Assembly (NCBI GenBank): GCA_900552075.1
Contig: URYL01000001.1
Location: 407,641 to 471,640, forward strand
DNA: 64,000 nucleotides
Direction: 5' to 3'
DNA from: an uncultured Bacteroides sp.
GTDB taxonomy: Bacteria > Bacteroidota > Bacteroidia > Bacteroidales > Bacteroidaceae
Position 1 is the first letter of the stretch. Each line of letters begins with the position of its first letter. Positions 51,776-60,542 of the stretch are shown piece by piece. The notes below the pieces were generated by a model that was given only the letters and a program-made list of their open reading frames with translations, was not told where the DNA came from and did no database searches. A program made the position numbers and the translations under genes.

Positions 51776-52267
51776 ATGAAAAGAATAGGACTCTTGTCCG
51801 ACACCCATGGCTATTGGGACGAACGCTACCTGAAATATTTTGAAAGCTGTGACGAGATATGGCATGCCGGAGACATCGGCTCACAGGAAGTGGCCGACCG
51901 ACTGGCTGCCTTCCACCCCCTCCGGGCAGTATATGGAAATATTGACGGTCAAGACATACGCCTCCGCTTTCCGGAAATCAACCGTTTCCAGCTGGAAGGA
52001 GCCGACGTACTGATGAAACACATCGGAGGATACCCCGGCAAATACGACCCTTCCGTCCGGCAGATTCTCCACACACAGCCTCCGCAGTTGTTCATCAGCG
52101 GCCATTCCCATATCCTGAAGGTCAAATACGACCCCAAACTGCATTTGCTGCATATCAACCCGGGAGCAGCCGGAAAGTATGGTTTTCATAAAGTACGTAC
52201 CTTGATACGTTTCTCCATAACCGACGGAAACTTCTCCGACTTGGAAGTCATCGAACTGAATGATTAA
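51776..52267 (+). CDS. YfcE/MJ0936-family metallophosphoesterase
   Basis: 163 residues from ATG 51776. Metal-binding motifs are in order: GLLSDTHG, HAGDIGSQE, AVYGNIDGQD, and ISGHSHILK; the final GxHxx and INPGAAG are also typical. These small phosphodiesterases hydrolyse model phosphodiesters; physiological substrates are not clear. It is transcribed alone or with rfbB, 64 bp downstream, which seems to have its own promoter. Confidence 0.88.
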   Translation: MKRIGLLSDTHGYWDERYLKYFESCDEIWHAGDIGSQEVADRLAAFHPLRAVYGNIDGQDIRLRFPEINRFQLEGADVLMKHIGGYPGKYDPSVRQILHTQPPQLFISGHSHILKVKYDPKLHLLHINPGAAGKYGFHKVRTLIRFSITDGNFSDLEVIELND

Positions 52268-52277
52268 GCCTGAAAAG

Positions 52278-52309
52278 TCTTGTTGCATTCAAAAATCTTT
52301 CCGAAATTT
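52278..52309 (+). promoter_or_regulatory. Putative rfbB promoter
   Basis: CTTG at 52278-52281 and GAAATTTG at 52302-52309 with 20 bp between; one mismatch in each element. Confidence 0.4.
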
Positions 52310-52331
52310 GCACACAAAATAAAAAAATTAT

Positions 52332-53471
52332 ATGAAAACTTATCTAGTTACTGGAGCTGCCGGATTCATCGGTGCCAATTATATCAAATATATCCTGGCC
52401 AAGCATGATGACATCAAGGTTGTCATTCTGGACGCTTTGACATACGCTGGAAATTTGGAAACCATTTCATCCGACATCGACAACGAACGCTGTTTCTTCA
52501 TCAAAGGAAATATCTGCGACTATGACTTGGCCGACCGGTTGTTTGCAGATTACAAATTTGATTACATCGTCAATTTTGCTGCCGAAAGCCACGTGGACCG
52601 CAGTATTGAAAATCCACAATTATTCTTACAGACCAACATACTGGGCACACAAAACCTGCTGGATGCCGCACGACGTGCCTGGGTGACCGGAAAAGACGAA
52701 AACGGCTATCCTACCTGGCGAAAAGGAGTTCGTTTCCATCAAGTTTCTACCGACGAAGTCTACGGCTCACTGGGCCCGGAAGGCTATTTCACAGAAGAAA
52801 CGCCGCTTTGCCCGCACAGCCCGTACAGTGCCTCCAAGACCAGTGCCGACCTGATTGTCATGGCCTATCGGGATACTTACAAGATGCCGGTAACCATCAG
52901 CCGCTGCTCCAACAACTACGGTCCTTACCACTTCCCGGAAAAGCTGATTCCGCTTATCATCAAGAACATTCTGGAAGGGAAAAAACTTCCTGTATATGGA
53001 AATGGTACCAACGTACGTGACTGGCTCTACGTGGAAGACCACTGTAAAGCCATCGACATGATTATCAATAAGGGGAAGGACGGTGAAATTTATAATGTAG
53101 GCGGACACAACGAGAAACAGAACATAGAAATTGTCAAACTGACCATCGCTACCATCCGTCAAATCATGACCGAACAGCCGGAATACCGGAACATACTCAA
53201 AAAGAAAGAAATGACCTCCGACGGACAAATCAGTATCGACTGGATCAACGATTCACTGATTACCTTTGTCAAGGACCGGTTGGGACACGACCAGCGTTAC
53301 GCCATCGACCCCACCAAGATTACCCGTGAATTGGGATGGACCCCTGAAACCAAGTTTGAGGATGGTATCATCAAAACCATCAAATGGTATCTAGACCACC
53401 AGGCATGGGTAAAGAACGTCACCAGCGGGGAGTACCAGAATTACTACGACAGCATGTACAAGAATCGCTAA
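52332..53471 (+). CDS. rfbB: dTDP-glucose 4,6-dehydratase
   Basis: 379 residues of the extended SDR class: TGAAGFIGANYIKYIL as NAD loop, FAAESHVDRSIENPQLFLQTN, STDEVYGSLG with the catalytic TDE, YSASKTSADLIV with YxxxK, and RCSNNYGPYHFPEKLIP. It makes dTDP-4-keto-6-deoxyglucose, a precursor of rhamnose and other deoxysugars. The other dTDP-sugar genes (rmlA, C, D) are not adjacent. At 379 residues it is slightly longer than E. coli RmlB (361), with an insert around WVTGKDENGYPTWRKGV. Confidence 0.93.
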   Translation: MKTYLVTGAAGFIGANYIKYILAKHDDIKVVILDALTYAGNLETISSDIDNERCFFIKGNICDYDLADRLFADYKFDYIVNFAAESHVDRSIENPQLFLQTNILGTQNLLDAARRAWVTGKDENGYPTWRKGVRFHQVSTDEVYGSLGPEGYFTEETPLCPHSPYSASKTSADLIVMAYRDTYKMPVTISRCSNNYGPYHFPEKLIPLIIKNILEGKKLPVYGNGTNVRDWLYVEDHCKAIDMIINKGKDGEIYNVGGHNEKQNIEIVKLTIATIRQIMTEQPEYRNILKKKEMTSDGQISIDWINDSLITFVKDRLGHDQRYAIDPTKITRELGWTPETKFEDGIIKTIKWYLDHQAWVKNVTSGEYQNYYDSMYKNR

Positions 53472-53497
53472 AAAGCAATTTCTTTATCACTCCATAG

Positions 53498-53539
53498 AAT
53501 GTCATTCCGGAAAGCAGTTTCCAGAATGACATTTTTTAT
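53498..53539 (+). terminator. rfbB terminator
   Basis: Arms 53498-53513 and 53518-53533 pair over 16 positions with one wobble, followed by a T run. Confidence 0.88.
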
Positions 53540-53615
53540 TTCCCTTTATTTATTTTCATTTTATCCATTCATACAAATAAAACGAAATCATTTTGATAAG
53601 TTATTTCATATTTCG

Positions 53616-53646
53616 CTTGCATATTTACAAAATACATCTATCTTTG
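53616..53646 (+). promoter_or_regulatory. asnA promoter
   Basis: CTTG (53616-53619) and TATCTTTG (53639-53646) with 19 bp between, 33 bp before the ATG. Confidence 0.6.
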
Positions 53647-53678
53647 CAAGCAAAACAAACAATTAAAGAAATAAACAA

Positions 53679-54719
53679 ATGAGTTACCTTATAAAACCTG
53701 TCGGCTACAAGCCGTTGCTTGACATGAAACAAACTGAACTGGGTATCAAGCAGATTAAAGAATTCTTCCAGCAGAACCTTTCCTCCGAACTTCGCTTGCG
53801 GCGTGTAACTGCTCCTTTGTTCGTCTTGAAAGGAATGGGTATCAACGACGACTTGAGCGGTACGGAACGTCCGGTCACCTTCCCGATAAAAGACTTGGGC
53901 GACCAACAGGCGGAAGTGGTTCACTCACTGGCCAAATGGAAACGACTGACTTTGGCCGACTACCAGATTGAACCAGGTTACGGTATCTATACCGACATGA
54001 ACGCGATTCGTGCCGACGAAGAACTGGGTAACATCCACTCCCTGTATGTAGACCAGTGGGACTGGGAACGGGTCATCACGCCGGAACAGCGAACGGTAGA
54101 TTTCCTGAAAAGCATCGTGACCCGCATCTATGCGGCCATGCGACGCACAGAATACATGATTTGTGAGATGTATCCGCAAATCAAATCCTTCCTGCCACAC
54201 GACGTGCATTTCATCCACTCGGAAGATTTGCTGCAGATGTATCCTGACAAGACCGCCAAGGAACGTGAGAACCTGATTACAGAACGTTTCGGGGCCGTAT
54301 TCATCATCGGCATCGGCAACAAGCTGAGCAACGGACAACCGCACGACTTGCGTGCCCCCGACTACGATGACTACACCACCATCGACCCGAAGACCGGACT
54401 GCCGGGACTGAACGGAGACTTGCTAGTCTGGAATGACGTACTACAGCGCGCTTTCGAAATTTCTTCCATGGGTATCCGTGTGGACAAAGCCGCCATGCTC
54501 AAGCAGCTGGAACTGGCCGGAAAAGAGGAACGCACCAAACTTTATTTCCACCAGCGCCTGCTGAACGATACATTGCCGCTCACCATCGGTGGGGGTATCG
54601 GCCAGTCACGTCTATGCATGCTTTACCTGAAAAAGGCCCACATCGGAGAAATCCAAGCCAGCATCTGGCCGGAAGAGATGCGCAAAGAATGCGCGGAACT
54701 GGGCATGCAGCTCATCTGA
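53679..54719 (+). CDS. asnA: Aspartate--ammonia ligase (AsnA-type asparagine synthetase)
   Basis: 346 residues, family length about 330-350. It resembles class II aminoacyl-tRNA synthetases: RLRRVTAPLFVLKGMGINDDLSGTERPV, EVVHSLAKWKRLTLADY, GIYTDMNAIRADEELGNIHSLYVDQWDWE, and the C-terminal GGGIGQSRLCMLYLKKAHIGEIQ. It makes asparagine from aspartate, ammonia and ATP. Single gene with promoter and a shared terminator. Confidence 0.96.
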   Translation: MSYLIKPVGYKPLLDMKQTELGIKQIKEFFQQNLSSELRLRRVTAPLFVLKGMGINDDLSGTERPVTFPIKDLGDQQAEVVHSLAKWKRLTLADYQIEPGYGIYTDMNAIRADEELGNIHSLYVDQWDWERVITPEQRTVDFLKSIVTRIYAAMRRTEYMICEMYPQIKSFLPHDVHFIHSEDLLQMYPDKTAKERENLITERFGAVFIIGIGNKLSNGQPHDLRAPDYDDYTTIDPKTGLPGLNGDLLVWNDVLQRAFEISSMGIRVDKAAMLKQLELAGKEERTKLYFHQRLLNDTLPLTIGGGIGQSRLCMLYLKKAHIGEIQASIWPEEMRKECAELGMQLI

Positions 54720-54742
54720 AACAAACACACACTATTATAACC

Positions 54743-54790
54743 ATCCCCTTGTTTCCACTCCACGGAGAGCAGAAGCAAGGGGATTTATTT
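54743..54790. terminator. Terminator between asnA and ung
   Basis: ATCCCCTTGTTTC (54743-54755) pairs with GAAGCAAGGGGAT (54772-54784) with one wobble, then a T-rich tail on the plus strand. It separates convergent genes. Confidence 0.75.
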
Positions 54791-54816
54791 TTCTGAAACA
54801 GTCGTACGGACAGTTT

Positions 54817-55479
54817 CTACCAGTTGATGGGTGTCTCGCCATGAGCTACCAGATACTCATTGGTACGGCTGAAATGCTTGTTGCCAAAAAAACCATTGTA
54901 GGCCGACAAAGGCGAAGGATGTACGGAAGTCAGCACCAGATGCTTGTTACGGTCAATAAAAGCTCCTTTCTTCTGGGCATAAGAACCCCATAAGATAAAC
55001 ACCAGATGCTCTTTCTGCTCGGCCAATACTCGAATGGCCGCATCCGTAAATTCCTCCCATCCTTTCCGCTGATGAGAACCTGCCTGATGCGCCCGTACCG
55101 TCAAAGTCGCGTTCAACAGCAGCACCCCCTGCTCCGCCCACCGGGTCAGATTCCCGCTCGCAGGCATGGGAGTACCCAAATCGTCATGAATCTCCTTGAA
55201 TATATTCTGCAAAGAAGGTGGGAACGGTACGCCATCGTTGACTGAAAAGCATAATCCATGCGCCTGTCCCGGTCCGTGATATGGGTCCTGCCCGATAATC
55301 ACCACCTTCACCTTATCAAAAGGGCAAAGATTGAACGCATTGAAAATCAACCGTCCGGGAGGATATACCGTGGTCTGCTTGTACTCCTGACGGACAAAAT
55401 CCGTCAGCCGGACAAAATAATCCTTTTCAAACTCCGGGGCCAACGCCTTTTTCCATCCTTCTTCTATCTGTACGTTCAT
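54817..55479 (-). CDS. ung: Uracil-DNA glycosylase (family 1)
   Basis: 220 residues. GQDPYHGPGQAHGLCFSV holds the catalytic Asp65; LLLNATLTVRAHQAGSH and HPSPLSAYNGFFGNKHF (the DNA intercalation and His loop) complete the family 1 pattern. Removes uracil from DNA in base excision repair. It lies 18 bp after metH on the same strand, so both may share a transcript. Confidence 0.95.
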   Translation of the reverse strand: MNVQIEEGWKKALAPEFEKDYFVRLTDFVRQEYKQTTVYPPGRLIFNAFNLCPFDKVKVVIIGQDPYHGPGQAHGLCFSVNDGVPFPPSLQNIFKEIHDDLGTPMPASGNLTRWAEQGVLLLNATLTVRAHQAGSHQRKGWEEFTDAAIRVLAEQKEHLVFILWGSYAQKKGAFIDRNKHLVLTSVHPSPLSAYNGFFGNKHFSRTNEYLVAHGETPINW

Positions 55480-55497
55480 AATATCCTGATTAAATGA

Positions 55498-58263
55498 TCA
55501 ATCCCAAAGATTCAACTTATTTTTCTTCGCTTCTTCCAGTGACACCGTCTTCACCACTTTTTGCTTGTTCTTGTCGCGCAAGGCCTGATACTCCTCGTTC
55601 AACGTCTCCACAAAAGCCGGACGCTGTTCCGGATTCAGCAGTTTGGCAGCCACCAGCGCATTCTGCGAAGCATCCTTCATGTACACCACCGGCGCATGAT
55701 ATACGGGCGCAATCTTCAAGGCCGTATGCAACTTCGAAGTGGTTGCTCCTCCAATCATCACCGGCACATCCACTCCCGCACGCTGCAGTTCCGTCACCAC
55801 ATGCACCATTTCCTCCAATGAAGGCGTAATCAGTCCGCTCAATCCTACAATATCCACTTTTTCCCGGATGGCCGTTTCCACGATTTTTTCTGCCGGTACC
55901 ATCACGCCCAAGTCGATAATCTCATAGTTGTTGCACGCCATGACCACCGACACGATGTTCTTCCCAATATCGTGCACGTCGCCCTTCACCGTGGCCACCA
56001 GTACCTTTCCGGCGCTTCGGGCCCCTTCTTCCTTTTCCGCCTCGATGTAAGGCTGGAGAATGGCTACGGCCTTCTTCATAGTCCGCGCCGTCTTGACCAC
56101 CTGCGGCAAGAACATCTTACCCGAGCCGAACAAATCGCCCACATGGTTCATGCCTGCCATCAGCGGACCTTCAATGATGCTCACCGCATTCGGATAACGG
56201 GAAAGCGCTTCCTGCAAATCCTCTTCCAGATAGTCCGAAAGCCCTTTCACCAGTGCATACTGCAACCGTTCTTCCACCGTGGTATCTTTACGCCACAGCA
56301 GCTGAGCCTCATGTCCTTCCTGCGAAGCCGTTCCTTCCTTTTCCCGTTTCAATTGTTCCGCCGCCTCAATCAGCCGTTCTGCCGCATCCGGCCGACGGTT
56401 CAATACCACATCCTCTATCCGCCCCAGGATATCCTGCGGAATATCCGTATAAAGCACGGAAGTAGCCGGATTGACGATTCCCATGTCCATACCCTGCTGA
56501 ATGGCATGATAGAGGAACACCGCATGCATGGCCTCACGGATATAATTGTTGCCACGGAAAGAGAACGACAAGTTGCTCACTCCCCCGCTCACATGTGCTC
56601 CCGGCAGATGCTTGCGTATCCATCCGGTAGCCTGAATGAAATCGACCGCGTAATTGTTGTGTTCTTCGATACCCGTGGCCACGGCCAGCACATTGGGATC
56701 GAAGATAATATCGTGTGGATTAAATCCGACTTTGTCTACCAAAATATGATAAGCCCGTTCACACACCTCAATCTTACGGCTGAACGTATCGGCCTGTCCC
56801 TTCTCGTCGAAAGCCATGACAATGACGGCTGCCCCGAGCTCTTTCACCTCACGTGCATGTGTCACAAACACGTCCTCCCCTTCCTTCAAAGAAATGGAGT
56901 TGACAATGCATTTTCCCTGCACACATTTCAGTCCGGCACGAATCACGTCCCACTTGGAAGAGTCAATCATGAGGGGCACACGGGCGATTTCCGGTTCCGA
57001 AGCCACCAGATTCAGGAAGGTGGTCATCTCTTCTACCGCATCCAACAGTCCGTCGTCCATATTGACATCAAGAATCAATGCCCCATCTTCCACCTGCTTG
57101 CGGGCGATGGACAAAGCCTCCTCGTATTTCTTCTCGTTGATGAGCCGGAGGAACTTCCGCGAACCTGCCACGTTGCAGCGTTCCCCCACATTCACGAAAT
57201 TGATTTCGGGTGACACTTCCAGCAGTTCCAGTCCCGACAGCCACATATACTTGTGCGGCTGCACCGGCACGCGAGGCCGCCCCCTCCGAATCAAATCTTG
57301 GTATTTGGCAATATATTTTTCCGTGGTACCACAACATCCACCGATGATGTTGACCAGCCCTTCGTCGATATATTCCTTCACTTCGGCCGCCATATCTTCC
57401 GGCGTCTGGTCATACTGTCCCAACGTGTTCGGCAGTCCGGCATTTGGATACGCACTAATATAATAAGGTGCACGGGCAGCCAGTCTTTCCAGAAAAGGCT
57501 TCAACTGACGGGCCCCGAACGAACAGTTCAGTCCGACAGAGAAAATATCCGCATGTTCCACTGAAGCCAGAAACGCATCCAGTGTCTGTCCCGACAACGT
57601 ACGTCCACCCACATCCGATACGGTAACCGAGAGCATCAAAGGCACCTTCCGACCCGTTTTCTCCATCGAAAGTTCCGCTGCCCGAATCGCCGCCTTGGCA
57701 TTCAGCGTATCGAAAATGGTTTCAATGAGCAAAGCATCCACCCCGCCTTCCAGCAAGGCTTCCATCTGCTCGCAATAAGCCGCCTGCAATTCGTCGAAGG
57801 TCAATGCCCGGAAAGCCGGATTGTTCACGTCCGGACTCATGGAGCACGTCTTGTTGGTCGGCCCTACGGAACCTGCCACAAAACGAGGCTTCTCTGGATT
57901 CATCGCCGTAAACTCATCGGCTATCCGACGGGCCAGACGGGCGGCTGCCAGATTAATTTCCCGGCAATAGGCCTCCACGTGATAATCGGCCATCGACACC
58001 GAAGTGGCATTAAACGTATTGGTTTCGATTATGTCAGCTCCCGCTTCCAAGTATTTCCGGTGAATATCTTCTATCACCTCCGGACGCGTGAGGCACAGCA
58101 GGTCGTTGTTTCCTTTCAGCTGTCCCTTTGCCTCCTCAAAACGTTCCCCCCGGAAATCCGCTTCCGAGAGATTATATTGCTGTATCATCGTACCCATCGC
58201 CCCGTCGAGCACCAGGATACGTTCCCGTATCAGTTGTTGTATTGTCTTTGTCTGCATAGGCAT
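55498..58263 (-). CDS. metH: Cobalamin-dependent methionine synthase without reactivation domain
   Basis: 921 residues, against about 1227 in E. coli. The homocysteine domain has zinc Cys247, Cys310 and Cys311 (GLNCSFG, GGCCGTTEKY), the same numbers as in E. coli. The folate (pterin-binding) domain starts near 350 (EINFVNVGERCNVAGSRKF), the four-helix cap domain lies near 640-740, and the cobalamin domain has DVHDIG with His764. The protein ends NKLNLWD, where the AdoMet-binding reactivation domain would begin. The two methyl-transfer modules are complete, so this looks like a family form and not a broken gene. Start may also be ATG 58257. It needs the B12 imported by the btu operon. Confidence 0.94.
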   Translation of the reverse strand: MPMQTKTIQQLIRERILVLDGAMGTMIQQYNLSEADFRGERFEEAKGQLKGNNDLLCLTRPEVIEDIHRKYLEAGADIIETNTFNATSVSMADYHVEAYCREINLAAARLARRIADEFTAMNPEKPRFVAGSVGPTNKTCSMSPDVNNPAFRALTFDELQAAYCEQMEALLEGGVDALLIETIFDTLNAKAAIRAAELSMEKTGRKVPLMLSVTVSDVGGRTLSGQTLDAFLASVEHADIFSVGLNCSFGARQLKPFLERLAARAPYYISAYPNAGLPNTLGQYDQTPEDMAAEVKEYIDEGLVNIIGGCCGTTEKYIAKYQDLIRRGRPRVPVQPHKYMWLSGLELLEVSPEINFVNVGERCNVAGSRKFLRLINEKKYEEALSIARKQVEDGALILDVNMDDGLLDAVEEMTTFLNLVASEPEIARVPLMIDSSKWDVIRAGLKCVQGKCIVNSISLKEGEDVFVTHAREVKELGAAVIVMAFDEKGQADTFSRKIEVCERAYHILVDKVGFNPHDIIFDPNVLAVATGIEEHNNYAVDFIQATGWIRKHLPGAHVSGGVSNLSFSFRGNNYIREAMHAVFLYHAIQQGMDMGIVNPATSVLYTDIPQDILGRIEDVVLNRRPDAAERLIEAAEQLKREKEGTASQEGHEAQLLWRKDTTVEERLQYALVKGLSDYLEEDLQEALSRYPNAVSIIEGPLMAGMNHVGDLFGSGKMFLPQVVKTARTMKKAVAILQPYIEAEKEEGARSAGKVLVATVKGDVHDIGKNIVSVVMACNNYEIIDLGVMVPAEKIVETAIREKVDIVGLSGLITPSLEEMVHVVTELQRAGVDVPVMIGGATTSKLHTALKIAPVYHAPVVYMKDASQNALVAAKLLNPEQRPAFVETLNEEYQALRDKNKQKVVKTVSLEEAKKNKLNLWD

Positions 58264-58285
58264 GCCTACCCTTTAATCTTTTAAT

Positions 58286-58744
58286 TTAGCGTTTGAACAT
58301 GCGGTCCATCATCCGCCGGTCTTCTTTTTCTTTCAATGTCTGACGCTTGTCATACTGTTTCTTACCCTTGGCCAGCGCAATAACCACCTTGGCCAGTCCA
58401 CGCTCGTTAATATACATGCGGGTAGGCACAATGGTAAAACCCGGCTCCTCGGAGGTACGCTGCAGTTTGCGCAGTTCCTTCTTGGTCAGCAGCAGCTTGC
58501 GGTCGCGCCGCGCCGTATGGTTGTTATACGAACCGTAAAAATACTCAGCAATGTGCATGTTCTTCACCCACAGTTCCCCACGGGAGAAAAAGCAGAACGT
58601 ATCTACCAAGCTCGCTTTTCCCTGACGGATGGACTTGATTTCCGTACCGGTCAGCACGATTCCTGCGGTGTACGTATCGATAAATTCATAATCGAACGAT
58701 GCCCGCTTGTTCTTGATATTAATATTATTCGCAACTGGTCTCAT
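58286..58744 (-). CDS. smpB: SsrA-binding protein SmpB
   Basis: 152 residues from ATG 58744. NINIKNKRASFDYEFIDTYTAGIVLTGTEIKSIRQGKASLVDTF and the basic tail KGKKQYDKRQTLKEKEDRRMMDRMFKR are characteristic. It delivers tmRNA to stalled ribosomes in trans-translation. The ATG shares one base with the stop of the upstream Yip1-type gene (TGATG), so it is translationally coupled to it. The tmRNA gene itself was not seen in the window. Confidence 0.96.
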   Translation of the reverse strand: MRPVANNINIKNKRASFDYEFIDTYTAGIVLTGTEIKSIRQGKASLVDTFCFFSRGELWVKNMHIAEYFYGSYNNHTARRDRKLLLTKKELRKLQRTSEEPGFTIVPTRMYINERGLAKVVIALAKGKKQYDKRQTLKEKEDRRMMDRMFKR

Positions 58745-59313
58745 CAATTCAAAATTACAGACAATTTATTAAATACAAATTCAATCATCACCGGAGAAAG
58801 TAATACCAAAATGGAAGCTACCACAGTATAAGAAGTCAACCTGCTCTCCGGTATATCCAGAAAACGCCGTGCCCCTTCAAACACTACCACCACAGTGTAC
58901 AACTGCAGAATCCAATGTAGAATCTCAATAGAAATCAATCCGTTGACCACATCAAGCACAAACAAGACCGTCATGGAATATCCCACAAACACCTGCATTT
59001 TCTCCTTAGGGACATACTTGTCGAACCATCTCCAGGTCATTTTATCCAGCAGATAAGCAGCTAGGAAAAATCCGCCAAACAAAGCCACGGCCACGGCACA
59101 GCAACGTGTCAGCGCCCATTGAAAGAACTCCGAGCTGACATCCCGGCCGATGAATGTCCCGATAAACTCGGCCAATCCACACAATCCAATCAGCGGATAG
59201 ACATATTCCGACATCATCCGGTTTCCTTGCCCTTCGGAAGCCTCTTTCTCCCAGAAACGACCGGGGGAGGAAAGCAAAAATGCCATTTTATTGAACAATT
59301 CTTTATAATTCAT
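58744..59313 (-). CDS. Yip1-family-like multi-pass membrane protein
   Basis: 189 residues from ATG 59313. MNYKELFNKMAFLLSSPGRFWEKEASEG is a soluble N-terminus, followed by about five hydrophobic segments (e.g. ALTRCCAVAVALFGGFFLAAYLLDKM, MTVLFVLDVVNGLISIEIL). The layout, with an opening like KxxxLLxxPxxFWE, fits Bacteroidales proteins grouped with the Yip1 domain. Function unknown. It is coupled to smpB by a TGATG overlap. TAAATTTG at 59349-59356 is a possible promoter box. Confidence 0.7.
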   Translation of the reverse strand: MNYKELFNKMAFLLSSPGRFWEKEASEGQGNRMMSEYVYPLIGLCGLAEFIGTFIGRDVSSEFFQWALTRCCAVAVALFGGFFLAAYLLDKMTWRWFDKYVPKEKMQVFVGYSMTVLFVLDVVNGLISIEILHWILQLYTVVVVFEGARRFLDIPESRLTSYTVVASILVLLSPVMIEFVFNKLSVILN

Positions 59314-59348
59314 TCCCAATTCTTTTCATTATGTGATGAAACGAATTG

Positions 59349-59356
59349 CAAATTTA
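59349..59356 (-). promoter_or_regulatory. Possible -7 box for the Yip1/smpB unit
   Basis: TAAATTTG on the minus strand, 35 bp before the ATG, fits TAnnTTTG; -33 element weak. Confidence 0.4.
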
Positions 59357-59451
59357 CAAAAAAGTATGAGATAAAGGAAAGAGGTGACTATCTTTTCAAG
59401 CTATTTAAACGTCCGAGGCCTTAAAAACAAGCCTTTTAAAGGTATCCCTAA

Positions 59452-59576
59452 AAACACCTTTGCGTTCAAAAAAAACACAAGTACATTTCACACAAAACGC
59501 CCTTACGTTTTGATCAAAACTCTTTGGCGTTTTAAATCAAACGCAAGGACGTTTTGAAAAGAACGTAAGGGCGTTT
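59452..59576. repeat. 22-bp-period palindrome array C (6 units, degenerate)
   Basis: Six units begin at 59452, 59473, 59495, 59517, 59539 and 59561: one interval of 21 bp and four of 22 bp. Centres are CCTTTG, CAAGTA, CCCTTA, CTTTGG, CAAGGA and TAAGGG; arms are AAACG/CGTTT with single changes in four units (AAACA, AAACT, GAACG, CATTT, CGTTC). The array lies in the 319-bp gap between the Yip1-type gene and a lipoprotein gene, 57 bp after the lipoprotein stop. Confidence 0.85.
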
Positions 59577-59632
59577 TTTCTGAATATAAAAAGCCTACAT
59601 AACCTTGAAAAAGGCTCTTTTATAATTTGCTT

Positions 59633-60415
59633 TTATTGGTTGTTTGTCGATGTTTCTCCAAACAAAGATTTGTATTGAATTTCTACTTTATCTGAACTCG
59701 CATTTTCATAGCTTGAAGATGATGATTTTTCATACTCAATCACAATCTTGTCAGGCATTGCCACATTATGCAGACTTGTATAAGAAGTCAAGACTGGAGT
59801 CAGATTAAAATGACGATATTCCGTACCGTATTCATTTCTCTGTACACTTGCATCTGTCACCTTATGACGCAAATGGAGCAACAATGTGCCATCTGTACTC
59901 ACTTCACTTGGATCATAATACAAAACAAAAGAATGAGAGCTCAACTCAGACTGCAAATCATCCTTATCCGATGAGCTTTTATAATAATAAGTTACCGGAA
60001 CAAACAAATTATAACGGTCAAAATAAGTCGGTTGAACCATTGAACTGGATATTGTATAAACAGGAGCATTTCCTGAATCAGCATCCGGAGCCTTAGGCAT
60101 AACCGTACCATCCTTAATGTTCACTAAATTTGTAATAGTGACATCCTTATTTGCATTCCATTCTACCAATGAAGAGTCATAAGAATATTGAACAATTGCA
60201 TAAGAATCCAACGTAACGTCACTCAAATCGCTCATATTTACAGGAGTTACGGTATAGCCATACGCACTTGTAAAAGTGTAATACCCTCCAAAACCATTCA
60301 CTTTCATTATCTCCTGCGGAGAAACCGTAGGATCTGTTTCCCCATTCAAACAAGAACTAAACCCTACCATTGCCAATAATGCGGCAAAAACTACTGCCAA
60401 TTTCTGTTTTTTCAT
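59633..60415 (-). CDS. Lipoprotein, NigD-like or DUF4840-like, unknown function
   Basis: 260 residues. Lipobox GFSSC (Cys22) after MKKQKLAVVFAALLAMV predicts a lipid anchor. The mature part is beta-rich (GGYYTFTSAYGYTVTPVNMSDL, YFDRYNLFVPVTYYYKSSS, SFVLYYDPSEVSTDGTLLLHLRHK) and ends in a Ser-rich stretch (YEKSSSSSYEN). The pattern fits small Bacteroidales lipoproteins of the NigD or DUF4840 kind; I cannot choose between them. A good promoter precedes it. Transcribed alone. Confidence 0.6.
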   Translation of the reverse strand: MKKQKLAVVFAALLAMVGFSSCLNGETDPTVSPQEIMKVNGFGGYYTFTSAYGYTVTPVNMSDLSDVTLDSYAIVQYSYDSSLVEWNANKDVTITNLVNIKDGTVMPKAPDADSGNAPVYTISSSMVQPTYFDRYNLFVPVTYYYKSSSDKDDLQSELSSHSFVLYYDPSEVSTDGTLLLHLRHKVTDASVQRNEYGTEYRHFNLTPVLTSYTSLHNVAMPDKIVIEYEKSSSSSYENASSDKVEIQYKSLFGETSTNNQ

Positions 60416-60457
60416 ACTTTCTTTATTTTCTTCTTATCTTTAGTTTATAAATATTCT

Positions 60458-60487
60458 CAAAGGTAAAATTTGCCCGATAAATGCAAA
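60458..60487 (-). promoter_or_regulatory. Promoter of the lipoprotein gene (minus strand)
   Basis: On the minus strand TTTG (60487-60484) and TACCTTTG (60465-60458) are exact consensus elements with 18 bp between. Confidence 0.65.
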
Positions 60488-60542
60488 AAAGAGAAAAATA
60501 CTGCACACAAGCCATTAATTTTTAACATAAATAAACCATTCA

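Noticed and set aside
55498..58263. MetH as a truncated pseudogene
   Set aside because: All catalytic motifs are intact, the end falls exactly at a domain border, and ung follows at once with no leftover coding remains.
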